From positions 1 through 64,000 of the forward strand of contig LJHT01000016.1 of assembly GCA_001295905.1 (NCBI GenBank): a stretch of DNA of 64,000 nt. Direction: 5' to 3'. Shown here one piece after another: positions 26,842 to 34,399 of this stretch. Origin of the DNA: a beta proteobacterium AAP51. Lineage in GTDB: Bacteria; Pseudomonadota; Gammaproteobacteria; Burkholderiales; Burkholderiaceae_C. How positions within the stretch are numbered: position 1 is the first letter of the stretch; every line of letters begins with the position of its first letter. Made by a program: the position numbers and the translations under genes. The notes under the pieces were generated by a model. That model worked only from the letters and a program-made list of their open reading frames with translations. It was not told where the DNA came from and searched no databases.

Positions 26842-28059
26842 ATGAACCCCGACGCCAAGACGCTGTGGCCCGGCCCGCGCTGGAGCCTGGCGCTGCTGCT
26901 GGCCTGCCTGGGCATGATCGGGCCCTTCTCGATCGACACCTACCTGCCGGCCTTCTCGGGCATTGCGGCCACGCTCGGCGCCACGCCGGTGCAGATGCAG
27001 CAGACGCTGTCCAGCTACCTGCTGGGCTTTGCGGTGATGAACCTCTTCCACGGCGCGCTGTCCGACAGCCTGGGCCGCCGCCCCGTGGTGCTGGCCGGGG
27101 TGGCGCTGTTCACCCTGGCTTCGCTGGGCTGCGCCTTGAGCGAAACCATCGGCCAGCTCGTGTTCTTCCGCGCGCTGCAGGGCATGAGCGCCGGTGCGGG
27201 CATGGTGGTGTCGCGCGCCATCATCCGCGACATGTTCCCGCCGGCCGACGCGCAGCGCGTGATGTCGCAGGTGACCATCTACTTCGGCATCGCCCCGGCC
27301 GTGGCGCCACTGATCGGCGGCTTCCTCTACGCCCACACCGACTGGCACGCCATCTTCTGGCTGCTGGTGCTGCTGGGCGCGGTGCTGTGGTTCAGCATGT
27401 GGCGCTGGCTGCCCGAGACCCTGCACGTGCAGGCGCGCCAGCCCATCGAGGTGCGCCACCTTCTGCGCGGCTACTGGCAGATGGCCAGGAGCCCGCGCTT
27501 CATGGCGCTGGTGCTGGCCAGTGGCATCCCGTTCAACGGCATGTTCCTCTACGTGCTGGCCGCGCCCGTGTTCCTGGGCGAACACCTGCAGCTCGGGCCG
27601 ACGCAGTTCTTCTGGTTCTTCGTGCTCACCATCGGCGGCATCATGGGCGGGGCCTACCTTTCGGGCCGGCTGGCCGGGCGCATCAAGCCGCAGCACCAGA
27701 TCCGCCACGGCCTGCTCATCATGCTGGTGGTGGCGGTGCTGAACGTCGTGCTGAACCTGCTGTTCACGCCGCACTGGGCCTGGGCGATGCTGCCGGTGGC
27801 GGTGTTTTCCTTCGGCTGGTCGCTGATGGTGCCGGTGGTGACGCTGCTGACGCTGGACCAGGTGCCCGAACGCCGCGGCATGGCTTCTTCGGTGCAGTCT
27901 TGCATCGGCAGCCTGGCCAATGCGGCGGTGGCGGGCATCGTCGTGCCGCTGGTGATGCACTCCCCAGTGGCGCTGGCGCTCACCTCGCTGGCCTTCCTGG
28001 GCGTGGGCGTGCTGGCCTGGGTGTGGGTGAAGCCTCGGCTGGCGCCTTCAAGTAGCTGA
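26842..28059 (+). CDS. Bcr/CflA-type MFS multidrug exporter
   Basis: Major facilitator protein of 405 residues with 12 predicted helices. The signatures are GPFSIDTYLPAF in helix 1, GALSDSLGRRPVVLAG (loop 2-3 motif A) and RALQGMSAGAGMVVSRAIIRD (the Bcr/CflA motif in helices 4-5). These identify the drug/H+ antiporter subfamily related to Bcr. It diverges from the intradiol dioxygenase gene with about 60 bases between starts. A hairpin at 28076-28099 follows. Confidence 0.9.
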   Translation: MNPDAKTLWPGPRWSLALLLACLGMIGPFSIDTYLPAFSGIAATLGATPVQMQQTLSSYLLGFAVMNLFHGALSDSLGRRPVVLAGVALFTLASLGCALSETIGQLVFFRALQGMSAGAGMVVSRAIIRDMFPPADAQRVMSQVTIYFGIAPAVAPLIGGFLYAHTDWHAIFWLLVLLGAVLWFSMWRWLPETLHVQARQPIEVRHLLRGYWQMARSPRFMALVLASGIPFNGMFLYVLAAPVFLGEHLQLGPTQFFWFFVLTIGGIMGGAYLSGRLAGRIKPQHQIRHGLLIMLVVAVLNVVLNLLFTPHWAWAMLPVAVFSFGWSLMVPVVTLLTLDQVPERRGMASSVQSCIGSLANAAVAGIVVPLVMHSPVALALTSLAFLGVGVLAWVWVKPRLAPSSS

Positions 28060-28075
28060 AGCAGGCTGAAAACAA

Positions 28076-28099
28076 CGAACCCGGCCGAGGCCGGGTTCG
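28076..28099. terminator. Strong inverted repeat between convergent genes
   Basis: Eleven-base perfect arms (CGAACCCGGCC / GGCCGGGTTCG) around GA, between the stop of the MFS gene and the stop of the convergent PEP-CTERM gene. A short A-rich stretch precedes it, which would be a U-run for the reverse transcript. It is likely a bidirectional terminator, weak in T-run on the forward side. Confidence 0.6.
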
Positions 28100-28117
28100 C
28101 TGCAGGAGCGAAGGGTT

Positions 28118-28699
28118 TCAGGCCGGCATGCGGCGCCGCACCAGCCCACCCACGGCCGCCAGGCCCAGACCGAACATCAGCCAGGTGCCGGGCTCGGGGA
28201 TGACGGACACCGTGATGCCTTGCGTCTGCGCCGGGATGTCGAGCAGGGCGGAATCGAGCAGCACCACATCGGCCAGCTGAAGCACGCTGCTGCCCACGGA
28301 CGTGGCGTTGAAGTTCAGGCTGGCCAGCACGCCGTTGCCGTTGACACCCGGCAGCACGCCCAGCAGCGAACCCACGGTGAGATTCACCCGGCCCAGGGTG
28401 TTGTTCACGCTGCCGGGCACGAAGAAGGTGGTGCCACCCGCGCCAAGGAACGCGCCTTCTGTGGGCGCGCTGGCCTGCAGCACGGCCGGGTTGAAGAGCA
28501 AGGAGAACTGGTAGGCGTAGAGATCGATGGCACCGCTGATGAGCACGTTGACCTGCACATTGCCGCCAGGCACCACCGGGTTCGGGCTCGCGGCCAGCGA
28601 CACCACCGGCACGGCCTGCGCCGTACCGGCGCCAAGGACACCCAGAACGCCCAGAACCGCCGCTGCGACGGCCTGCCTGCAAAACTGCCCGTGCTTCAT
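28118..28699 (-). CDS. PEP-CTERM surface protein with a cohesin-like domain
   Basis: A 193-residue exported protein. The signal peptide (QAVAAAVLGVLGVLGAGTAQA) is followed by one beta-sandwich domain with cohesin features: VVPGGNVQVNVLISG, YAYQFSLLFNPAVLQ, EGAFLGAGG, GNGVLASLNFNATSVG and LQLADVVLLDS. This matches the order of the type I cohesin fold that binds dockerins. The C-terminus is a textbook PEP-CTERM sorting signal (VIPEPGTWLMFGLGLAAVGG, then RRR), recognised by an exosortase and linked to outer-surface display. I started at the Met at 28699. A gene 1 kb away codes a dockerin-bearing protease. Confidence 0.85.
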   Translation of the reverse strand: MKHGQFCRQAVAAAVLGVLGVLGAGTAQAVPVVSLAASPNPVVPGGNVQVNVLISGAIDLYAYQFSLLFNPAVLQASAPTEGAFLGAGGTTFFVPGSVNNTLGRVNLTVGSLLGVLPGVNGNGVLASLNFNATSVGSSVLQLADVVLLDSALLDIPAQTQGITVSVIPEPGTWLMFGLGLAAVGGLVRRRMPA

Positions 28700-28843
28700 C
28701 TTGTATGGCTCCATGGTGGATAAGGGCGCGCGCGCCACGCTGGGTGCTGCCCCTGGCTGTTGCGATGGTGTCATCTTCGGCTGCGGCTGCGGCAGCCGCC
28801 GTGCCGCCACCCCCCGCATTCAAGGGAGGGGCCTGACGCGCAC

Positions 28844-29392
28844 CTAACGCTTATCAGGTACGAAGCGCAGTAGAGCCTGTTGGGCCGCCACCGCGTCCAG
28901 CAACTGCTGCAGCGCGGCCGGGCCGGCCTCTTCTCGGCGGAACACCGCGTGCTGCTGCGCGCCCCGCACGGCCGCCAGCGTCGCCCAGCTGCCATCCTGC
29001 AGGCCCGCCTCCTGGTAGCTGGGCGCCATCTCGAAGAAGCCGCTGGCCAGCAGCTGGCGCGCCAGTTCGTCGAAGGCCGGCTGCGGCAGGCTGGCGCGCG
29101 CCACGCTGTCGGCCTGGCCCAGCTTGGCATTGCCGGTGGTGCTGAGCACGGCCGTGCCATCACGCCGCAGCTCCAGCCGCGTGGTGCCGGGGCAGCCGAA
29201 GCAGCTGCGCTCCAGCGTGATCAGGCTGATGTCGTGCGCCGGGCGCCCAGGCGCTGCAGCGCCCGTCACGGTCGCGGGCGCTTGTGCGCAGGCCGGCAGC
29301 AAGAGCGCGGCGCCCAGGGCAGCCAGCCACTGCCGACACCCCCGCCAAGGACGGACTTTGCAGCCCCTGAATGAGGGGGTGAAAACGGGCAT
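28844..29392 (-). CDS. DUF6438-like lipoprotein
   Basis: A 182-residue predicted lipoprotein. LAALGAALLLPACAQ is the signal with lipobox LPAC, so the mature Cys would be lipidated. The following segment ISLITLERSCFGCPGTTRLELRRDGTA has the CFGxCP-type start seen in DUF6438 proteins, whose function is unknown. I used the Met at 29392, which has GGAGAG just upstream. It lies between the cohesin-like protein and the dockerin-bearing peptidase, on the same strand as the former. Confidence 0.7.
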   Translation of the reverse strand: MPVFTPSFRGCKVRPWRGCRQWLAALGAALLLPACAQAPATVTGAAAPGRPAHDISLITLERSCFGCPGTTRLELRRDGTAVLSTTGNAKLGQADSVARASLPQPAFDELARQLLASGFFEMAPSYQEAGLQDGSWATLAAVRGAQQHAVFRREEAGPAALQQLLDAVAAQQALLRFVPDKR

Positions 29393-29650
29393 GGGGCTCT
29401 CCGAAGACTGACCACGTTCATAGCAGAACCTCCACAATTTGTGCGGCTGTCTGCGCGCCGGCTCCAGCATTACCCTGATATGTGATGGTGCCTGCTGCAG
29501 CGCATGATTCTTGCCTATGCAAGGTCATGAAGGCCTGAGGTCCCTGCGGTTTGCCATTTCCGCCGGGGCTCGATGGCCGTCTCGTTGTTCACCCGCCCCG
29601 CCCGCCTCGGCCCTCCGACGGCAGACGTCAGGCTTCGAAGAGGATCCTCG

Positions 29651-32600
29651 ATGAAGATGTTCCGTCCGTCCCCCCTGCCGCAGCTGTCGCGCGGCACTCT
29701 GGCCGCGGCCGCCGTGCTGTCCGCTGTGCTGACCGGTGTGGCCTTGTGGCCCGCCGAAGCTCAAGCGCAGGCGCGTGCGGTTGCCGGCAGTGCGAACGCC
29801 CGTGTGGCCCCGGCGGCGGTGGATGCCGCCCGCCACCCCACGCGTGCCTTCTGGCAAGACCAGCGCGGCGCGCCGGCGGCGCGGTCGGCGGCGGGGGCCG
29901 AGCCCTCGGTGCGTGCCGCGCGCGTGCGCGCCGTCACGCTGGACAAGCTCAGCCTGGCCGGCCTGCTGCAGGCCGCACCGGCCGAGCGCAGCAGCGCCGC
30001 CCGCCTGAGCCCGGTGGTGATGGTGCTGCCTGACCCCGCTGGTGGCTACCAGCGCTTCTCGGTGGTTGATTCCCCCATCATGGAACCCGGCCTGGCCGCA
30101 CGCCACCCCGGCATCAAGACCTACGCCGGCCGCGGCATCGACGACCCCACCGCCTCGCTGCGCATGAGCGTCACGCCGCTGGGCGTGCAGGCCTCGGTGC
30201 GCGCGGCCAAGGGCTCGTGGTACGTGGAACCCTACTACCAGCTCGACCAGAGCCTCTACGCCAGCTACTACCGCGCCGACGTGCCGCGCCGCGTCACCAG
30301 CTTCAGCGAAGGCCTGATGCGCCAGGCGCAGGTGTCGCTCTCGCGCGGGCGCTACCACGCCGCCAACGAGGTGCTGGTGGAAGGCCTGGGCTTCGTGCCC
30401 AACGGCGCCGTCACCATCACCGTGCGCCAGGGCGGCCAGGCCGTGGTGCGCCAGACCCTCTACGCCACCGCCAGCGAAGACGGCACCCTCAGCGCCAGCT
30501 TCAAGGCCGAGCCCTACCGTGGCCTGGGCAGCTACGAAGTGACCGTGAGCGACGGCCGCAGCAGCGCCACCACCACCTACGAGGTGGTGGCCGACAGCGC
30601 ACCGCTGATGGCCTCGGTGGGCAACCAGCTGCGCACCTACCGCCTGGCCCTGTTGACCGACCCCGCCTATGCCAACTTCTTCGGCGTGGCCAACGTCACC
30701 GCGGCCAAGGTTCAGCTGATGAACCGCGTCAACCAGGTCTATGAAGACGAGCTCTCGGTGCGCATGGTGCTGGTGGCCAACAACGACCTGCTGAACCTGA
30801 ATACCGCAGCGCAGTTCTCGCAGCCCAACGGCCCTTGCGGCGGCACGGCCTGCTACCCCACGGCCTCGGTCACCTGCTCGGGCACCACGCTGACGCGCAC
30901 GCGCACGGTCATCGGCCTGCTCATCGGTGCCAGCAACTTCGACGTCGGCCACATCGCCGTGGGCGCTGGCGGCGGCGGCATTGCCAGCCTGGGCGTGGTG
31001 GGCCTGGCCGGCAAGGCCCAGGGCTGCACCGGGCTGCCCTCGCCCGATGGCGACGTGTTCGCCATCGACTACGTGGCCCACGAACTCGGCCACCAGTTCG
31101 CCGGCAACCACACCTTCAACGGCGTGGTGGGCAGCTGCTCGGGCGGCAACCGCAGTGCCAACAACTCGGTGGAACCGGGCAGCGGCACCTCGGTGATGGC
31201 CTACGCCGGCATCTGCGGCGCCGACAACACCCAGAGCAACAGCGACCCGTATTTCTCGCAGCGCAGCTTCGACGAGATCACCACGCACATCAACGCCGCC
31301 GAAGTGAACCTCACCGAGGTGCAGCAGGCCGCGCTGACGGCCTTCACCACCAACGGCCAGCAGTTCGTGCTGCGCTACAACGGCGCCGATTCGGCACCCA
31401 TCGTGCGTGGCACCAACTTCACCACGGCCGGCATCCAGGCGGCGGTGCAGGGCATTGCCGGGTGGCCGGCGGGGGGCACGGTGAGCATCTCCTCGCTCAC
31501 CGATACCGGCTTCACCATCGGCTTTGGCGGCGCCCTGGCGGGCCAGAACGCGGCCGAGCTGCAACTGGTGAACTGCACCGGCGGCTGCACGGGTTTCATC
31601 GGCGAGATCACCAAGGGCGGCATCAGCACCCGCGGCGGTCTGGCCACGGCCACCGGCAACACCGCGCCTGCGGTGGTGACGCCTGCAGCCTTCACCATCC
31701 CGCTGCGCACGCCTTTCGCGCTGACCGGCAGCGGCACCGATGCCGAAGGCGACGCCCTCACCTACATGTGGGAACAGACCGACCGCGGCGGCGCGGCGGG
31801 CACCGCCCTCACGAACAACACCAAGGTCGACGGCCCGCTGTTCCGCCAGTTCGGCACGCGTGCGGTGTTCAACGCGAACATCTACGCACCGCCGGGCCAG
31901 AACCAGACCACCGGCAACCCGACGCGCGTGTTCCCTGACCTCCCGCAGATCCTCATCAACAACACCAACGCGGAAACCGGCAGCTGCCCTGCCGTCGTCG
32001 GCACCCCCACCGCGGCGCAGATCGACTGCTACTCGGAGTTCCTGCCCAACGCCAGCTACGCGGGCTTTGCGGGTGTGAACGCGAGCCCGGCGCGTCTGAA
32101 CTTCCGCCTCACGGTGCGCGACGGCCGTGGTGGCGTGAACAGCGGCAACACCGTGCTGACGCTGGCCCCGGGCACCGGCCCCTTCCTGGTGACGGCGCCC
32201 AACACCGCCACCACGCTGGAGGCCGGTTCGCCGGTGACGGTGACCTGGGACGTGGCCGGCACGAACGCCGCGCCGATCGGCACGACGCAGGTGAGGATCA
32301 GCATGTCCGGCGACGGCGGCCTGACCTATCCCTTCGTGATGGCCGCCGCCACGCCCAACGACGGCAGCCAGGTGGTGACGGTGCCGCTGATCAACTCGAC
32401 CACGGCGCGCATCAAGGTCGAGGCGGTGGACAACGTGTTCTTCGACGTCTCCAACGCCGACCTGACGGTGGTGCTGCGCGCCGACCTCACCGGCGACGGA
32501 CAGGTGGGCTGTGCCGACCTGGCGGTGGTGCGCGGCCTGCTGGGCCTGCGTGTGGGCGACCCGGGCTTCGACCCCCGCGCCGACTTCAACGCCGATGGCG

Positions 32601-32668
32601 TGATCGACGTGCGCGACTTGGCCTACGTGACGCTGCGCGTCACGATCGGTGTGCGCTGCCCCGCATGA
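29651..32668 (+). CDS. Secreted zinc metallopeptidase with C-terminal dockerin-like domain
   Basis: A 1,005-residue exported protease. The order is: signal peptide (ending near AEAQAQA), a propeptide-like region (about 80-240), an Ig-like segment (about 240-320), a reprolysin-like peptidase domain with zinc motif HELGHQFAGNH (His 477, 481 and 487, Glu 478) and a Met-turn at SVMAYAG, then PKD/Ig-like repeats. Finally, residues 945-1005 carry two calcium-loop repeats, DLTGDGQVGCAD (945-956) and DFNADGVIDVRD (978-989), the pattern of a dockerin. I used the Met at 29651, which has AGAGG upstream; another Met lies at 29573. Dockerins bind cohesins, and a cohesin-like PEP-CTERM protein lies nearby. 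A strong terminator follows at 32781. Confidence 0.88.
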   Translation: MKMFRPSPLPQLSRGTLAAAAVLSAVLTGVALWPAEAQAQARAVAGSANARVAPAAVDAARHPTRAFWQDQRGAPAARSAAGAEPSVRAARVRAVTLDKLSLAGLLQAAPAERSSAARLSPVVMVLPDPAGGYQRFSVVDSPIMEPGLAARHPGIKTYAGRGIDDPTASLRMSVTPLGVQASVRAAKGSWYVEPYYQLDQSLYASYYRADVPRRVTSFSEGLMRQAQVSLSRGRYHAANEVLVEGLGFVPNGAVTITVRQGGQAVVRQTLYATASEDGTLSASFKAEPYRGLGSYEVTVSDGRSSATTTYEVVADSAPLMASVGNQLRTYRLALLTDPAYANFFGVANVTAAKVQLMNRVNQVYEDELSVRMVLVANNDLLNLNTAAQFSQPNGPCGGTACYPTASVTCSGTTLTRTRTVIGLLIGASNFDVGHIAVGAGGGGIASLGVVGLAGKAQGCTGLPSPDGDVFAIDYVAHELGHQFAGNHTFNGVVGSCSGGNRSANNSVEPGSGTSVMAYAGICGADNTQSNSDPYFSQRSFDEITTHINAAEVNLTEVQQAALTAFTTNGQQFVLRYNGADSAPIVRGTNFTTAGIQAAVQGIAGWPAGGTVSISSLTDTGFTIGFGGALAGQNAAELQLVNCTGGCTGFIGEITKGGISTRGGLATATGNTAPAVVTPAAFTIPLRTPFALTGSGTDAEGDALTYMWEQTDRGGAAGTALTNNTKVDGPLFRQFGTRAVFNANIYAPPGQNQTTGNPTRVFPDLPQILINNTNAETGSCPAVVGTPTAAQIDCYSEFLPNASYAGFAGVNASPARLNFRLTVRDGRGGVNSGNTVLTLAPGTGPFLVTAPNTATTLEAGSPVTVTWDVAGTNAAPIGTTQVRISMSGDGGLTYPFVMAAATPNDGSQVVTVPLINSTTARIKVEAVDNVFFDVSNADLTVVLRADLTGDGQVGCADLAVVRGLLGLRVGDPGFDPRADFNADGVIDVRDLAYVTLRVTIGVRCPA

Positions 32669-32780
32669 GGGCGAGGGCCCGCAGCCAGCCGCCTGAGCGC
32701 CGGGAGCGCCCACGCTGAGGCGCTGGCAGCCGAAGCAGGGCGGGCGGCTCAGGCCGCCTGAGGCCCGCCGGCGCTGAGAG

Positions 32781-32813
32781 ACCCCTGTTCCGCAAGGCGG
32801 ACAGGGGTTTTTT
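32781..32813 (+). terminator. Rho-independent terminator after the metallopeptidase gene
   Basis: A GC-rich hairpin, ACCCCTGTTCCGC / GCGGACAGGGGT with one bulged T and an AAG loop, followed by a run of T's. It has the classic intrinsic-terminator form. Confidence 0.9.
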
Positions 32814-32908
32814 CTTGCTCGGCCTGCGCTGGCGGGGCCTGGCTCGGCGGGGGGCAGGCATCAAGTTCGGGGCAGTGGCGGCCGATATTCCACCGAGGAG
32901 CCCGCTTC

Positions 32909-33925
32909 ATGACCCAACCACCCACCCTGCCGCGCCTGCTTCGCCTGCGGTATGCCGGCCGCGCCCGCGCCCCGGCGAAGGCCGCGATGGCTTGCCTGGC
33001 GCTGCTGCTGGTCCTGCCTGCCCTGGCCAGCGAGCCGGCGCCGAGCCCGACCCCCGCAGACCCGCTGGACCTGCTGCGCCAGCGCCTGGCCGACCGCCTG
33101 TCCACGGTGCCGGCCTCGGCCGGTGGCGGGCCCTTCGATGTGCGCATCAGCACACGCAGCACCTTGCCAGCGGCCGGGCCGGCGCGTCCCGGCACGCGCC
33201 CTGCCGGCAGCAGCCGCCCGTCGCGCGTGACCCAGGGCCCCGGTTCCGGGGCCGTGCGCTGGGGCTACGAAGGCGAGGTCGGGCCCATGGCCTGGGGCAG
33301 CCTGAAGCCCGAATACGCGCTGTGCAAGAGCGGTGAACGCCAGAGCCCCATCGACATCCGCGGTGGCCTGGCGGTGGACCTCGACCCCGTGCGCTTCGAT
33401 TACCAGCCCACGCAGTTCGCGGTGCTCGACAACGGGCACACCGTGCAAGTGAACGTGGTGCCAGGCAACAGCATCGAGGTCAGCGGGCGCCGCTTCGAAC
33501 TGCAGCAGTTCCATTTCCACCGGCCTTCGGAAGAGCGCATCGACGGCCGGCAGTTCGAGATGTCGCTGCACCTCGTGCACCGCGACGCGCAGGGCCGCCT
33601 GGCCGTGGTGGCGCTGCTGTTCGACGAAGGCCCACCCCATGCCGTGGTGCAGGAGGTGTGGAACAACCTGCCGCTCGAACGTGGTGAAGCCCTGCAGGCG
33701 CGTGAACCGCTGGACCTGGGGGCCCTGCTGCCCAACGACCGCCGCTACTACACCTACATGGGCTCGCTGACCACGCCACCTTGTTCGGAAGGCGTGCAGT
33801 GGATCGTGATGCGCGCGCCGCAGTCGCTGGCGGCCGAGCAGATCAACCTCTTCTCGCGCATCTACCCGATGAATGCGCGCCCGGTGCAGGCGGCGGCGGG
33901 GCGGCGCATCCTGCAGTCCGAGTGA
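32909..33925 (+). CDS. Alpha-class carbonic anhydrase, exported
   Basis: Interconverts CO2 and bicarbonate, probably in the periplasm. After a signal peptide (AMACLALLLVLPALAS) comes a Pro/Ser/Arg-rich linker of about 80 residues, then the catalytic domain from about residue 120. Zinc ligands are His 202 and 204 in QFHFHRPSEE and His 221 in EMSLHLVH; LTTPPCSEGVQWIVM is the conserved active-site loop. At 338 residues it is longer than the usual 240-250 because of the linker. It may work with the urease-derived carbon dioxide, but the two loci are far apart. Confidence 0.95.
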   Translation: MTQPPTLPRLLRLRYAGRARAPAKAAMACLALLLVLPALASEPAPSPTPADPLDLLRQRLADRLSTVPASAGGGPFDVRISTRSTLPAAGPARPGTRPAGSSRPSRVTQGPGSGAVRWGYEGEVGPMAWGSLKPEYALCKSGERQSPIDIRGGLAVDLDPVRFDYQPTQFAVLDNGHTVQVNVVPGNSIEVSGRRFELQQFHFHRPSEERIDGRQFEMSLHLVHRDAQGRLAVVALLFDEGPPHAVVQEVWNNLPLERGEALQAREPLDLGALLPNDRRYYTYMGSLTTPPCSEGVQWIVMRAPQSLAAEQINLFSRIYPMNARPVQAAAGRRILQSE

Positions 33926-33938
33926 GCCGGCTGCGCCG

Positions 33939-34259
33939 TCAGGGCGCGCCCGCGTCGGGCGGGCGGCGGCGGGCCAGCAGCAGCGGCCACAGCCAGAGGC
34001 TGGCGAACCACAGCCCCACGCGGCCGGGCGACAGCGGGCGCTTTTCGTGCTGCGCCACCTTGGCGAACAGCACGCCGGCGCCCACCACCACGTAGAGCAG
34101 CAGCGCGCTGTAGAAGGCCACGCGCGCGCCGTAGGTGCCGGCCACCACATCGCCCAGCAGGCTGCCCAGCAGCGCCGCCACCAGCACGGCCAGCACCAGG
34201 GCCAGCGCCACGCCGGCCAGCGCGTGGCGCAGTTTCCACAAGGGGTCTTCGTAGGACAT
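33939..34259 (-). CDS. Small membrane protein, function unknown
   Basis: A 106-residue protein with about three transmembrane helices (ALAGVALALVLAVLVAALLG, AFYSALLLYVVVGAGVLF and WFASLWLWPLLLA), starting MSYEDPLWKLRHALAG. I recognise no named family. Its 3' end is 13 bases from the carbonic anhydrase stop (convergent), and it diverges from the TonB receptor gene. The Met at 34259 has a GGGG-type stretch near it but no strong ribosome site. Confidence 0.65.
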   Translation of the reverse strand: MSYEDPLWKLRHALAGVALALVLAVLVAALLGSLLGDVVAGTYGARVAFYSALLLYVVVGAGVLFAKVAQHEKRPLSPGRVGLWFASLWLWPLLLARRRPPDAGAP

Positions 34260-34399
34260 GGGCGGGGCCGTGCTGGAGCAAAGGCGCTGATTGTTCCCGA
34301 GCCCGGCTGAGCCTTGCCCGGCGTGCGGCTGCGGCCCGCGCATCCGGCCAGGGCGGTTTGGCGTACAACCTCGCACCGCGACGACTCCTTCTGTGCCCG

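Noticed and set aside
29525-32713. Long reverse-strand frame antisense to the metallopeptidase
   Set aside because: Low-complexity Ala/Gly/His composition and no recognisable motif; the peptidase and dockerin motifs are on the plus strand.
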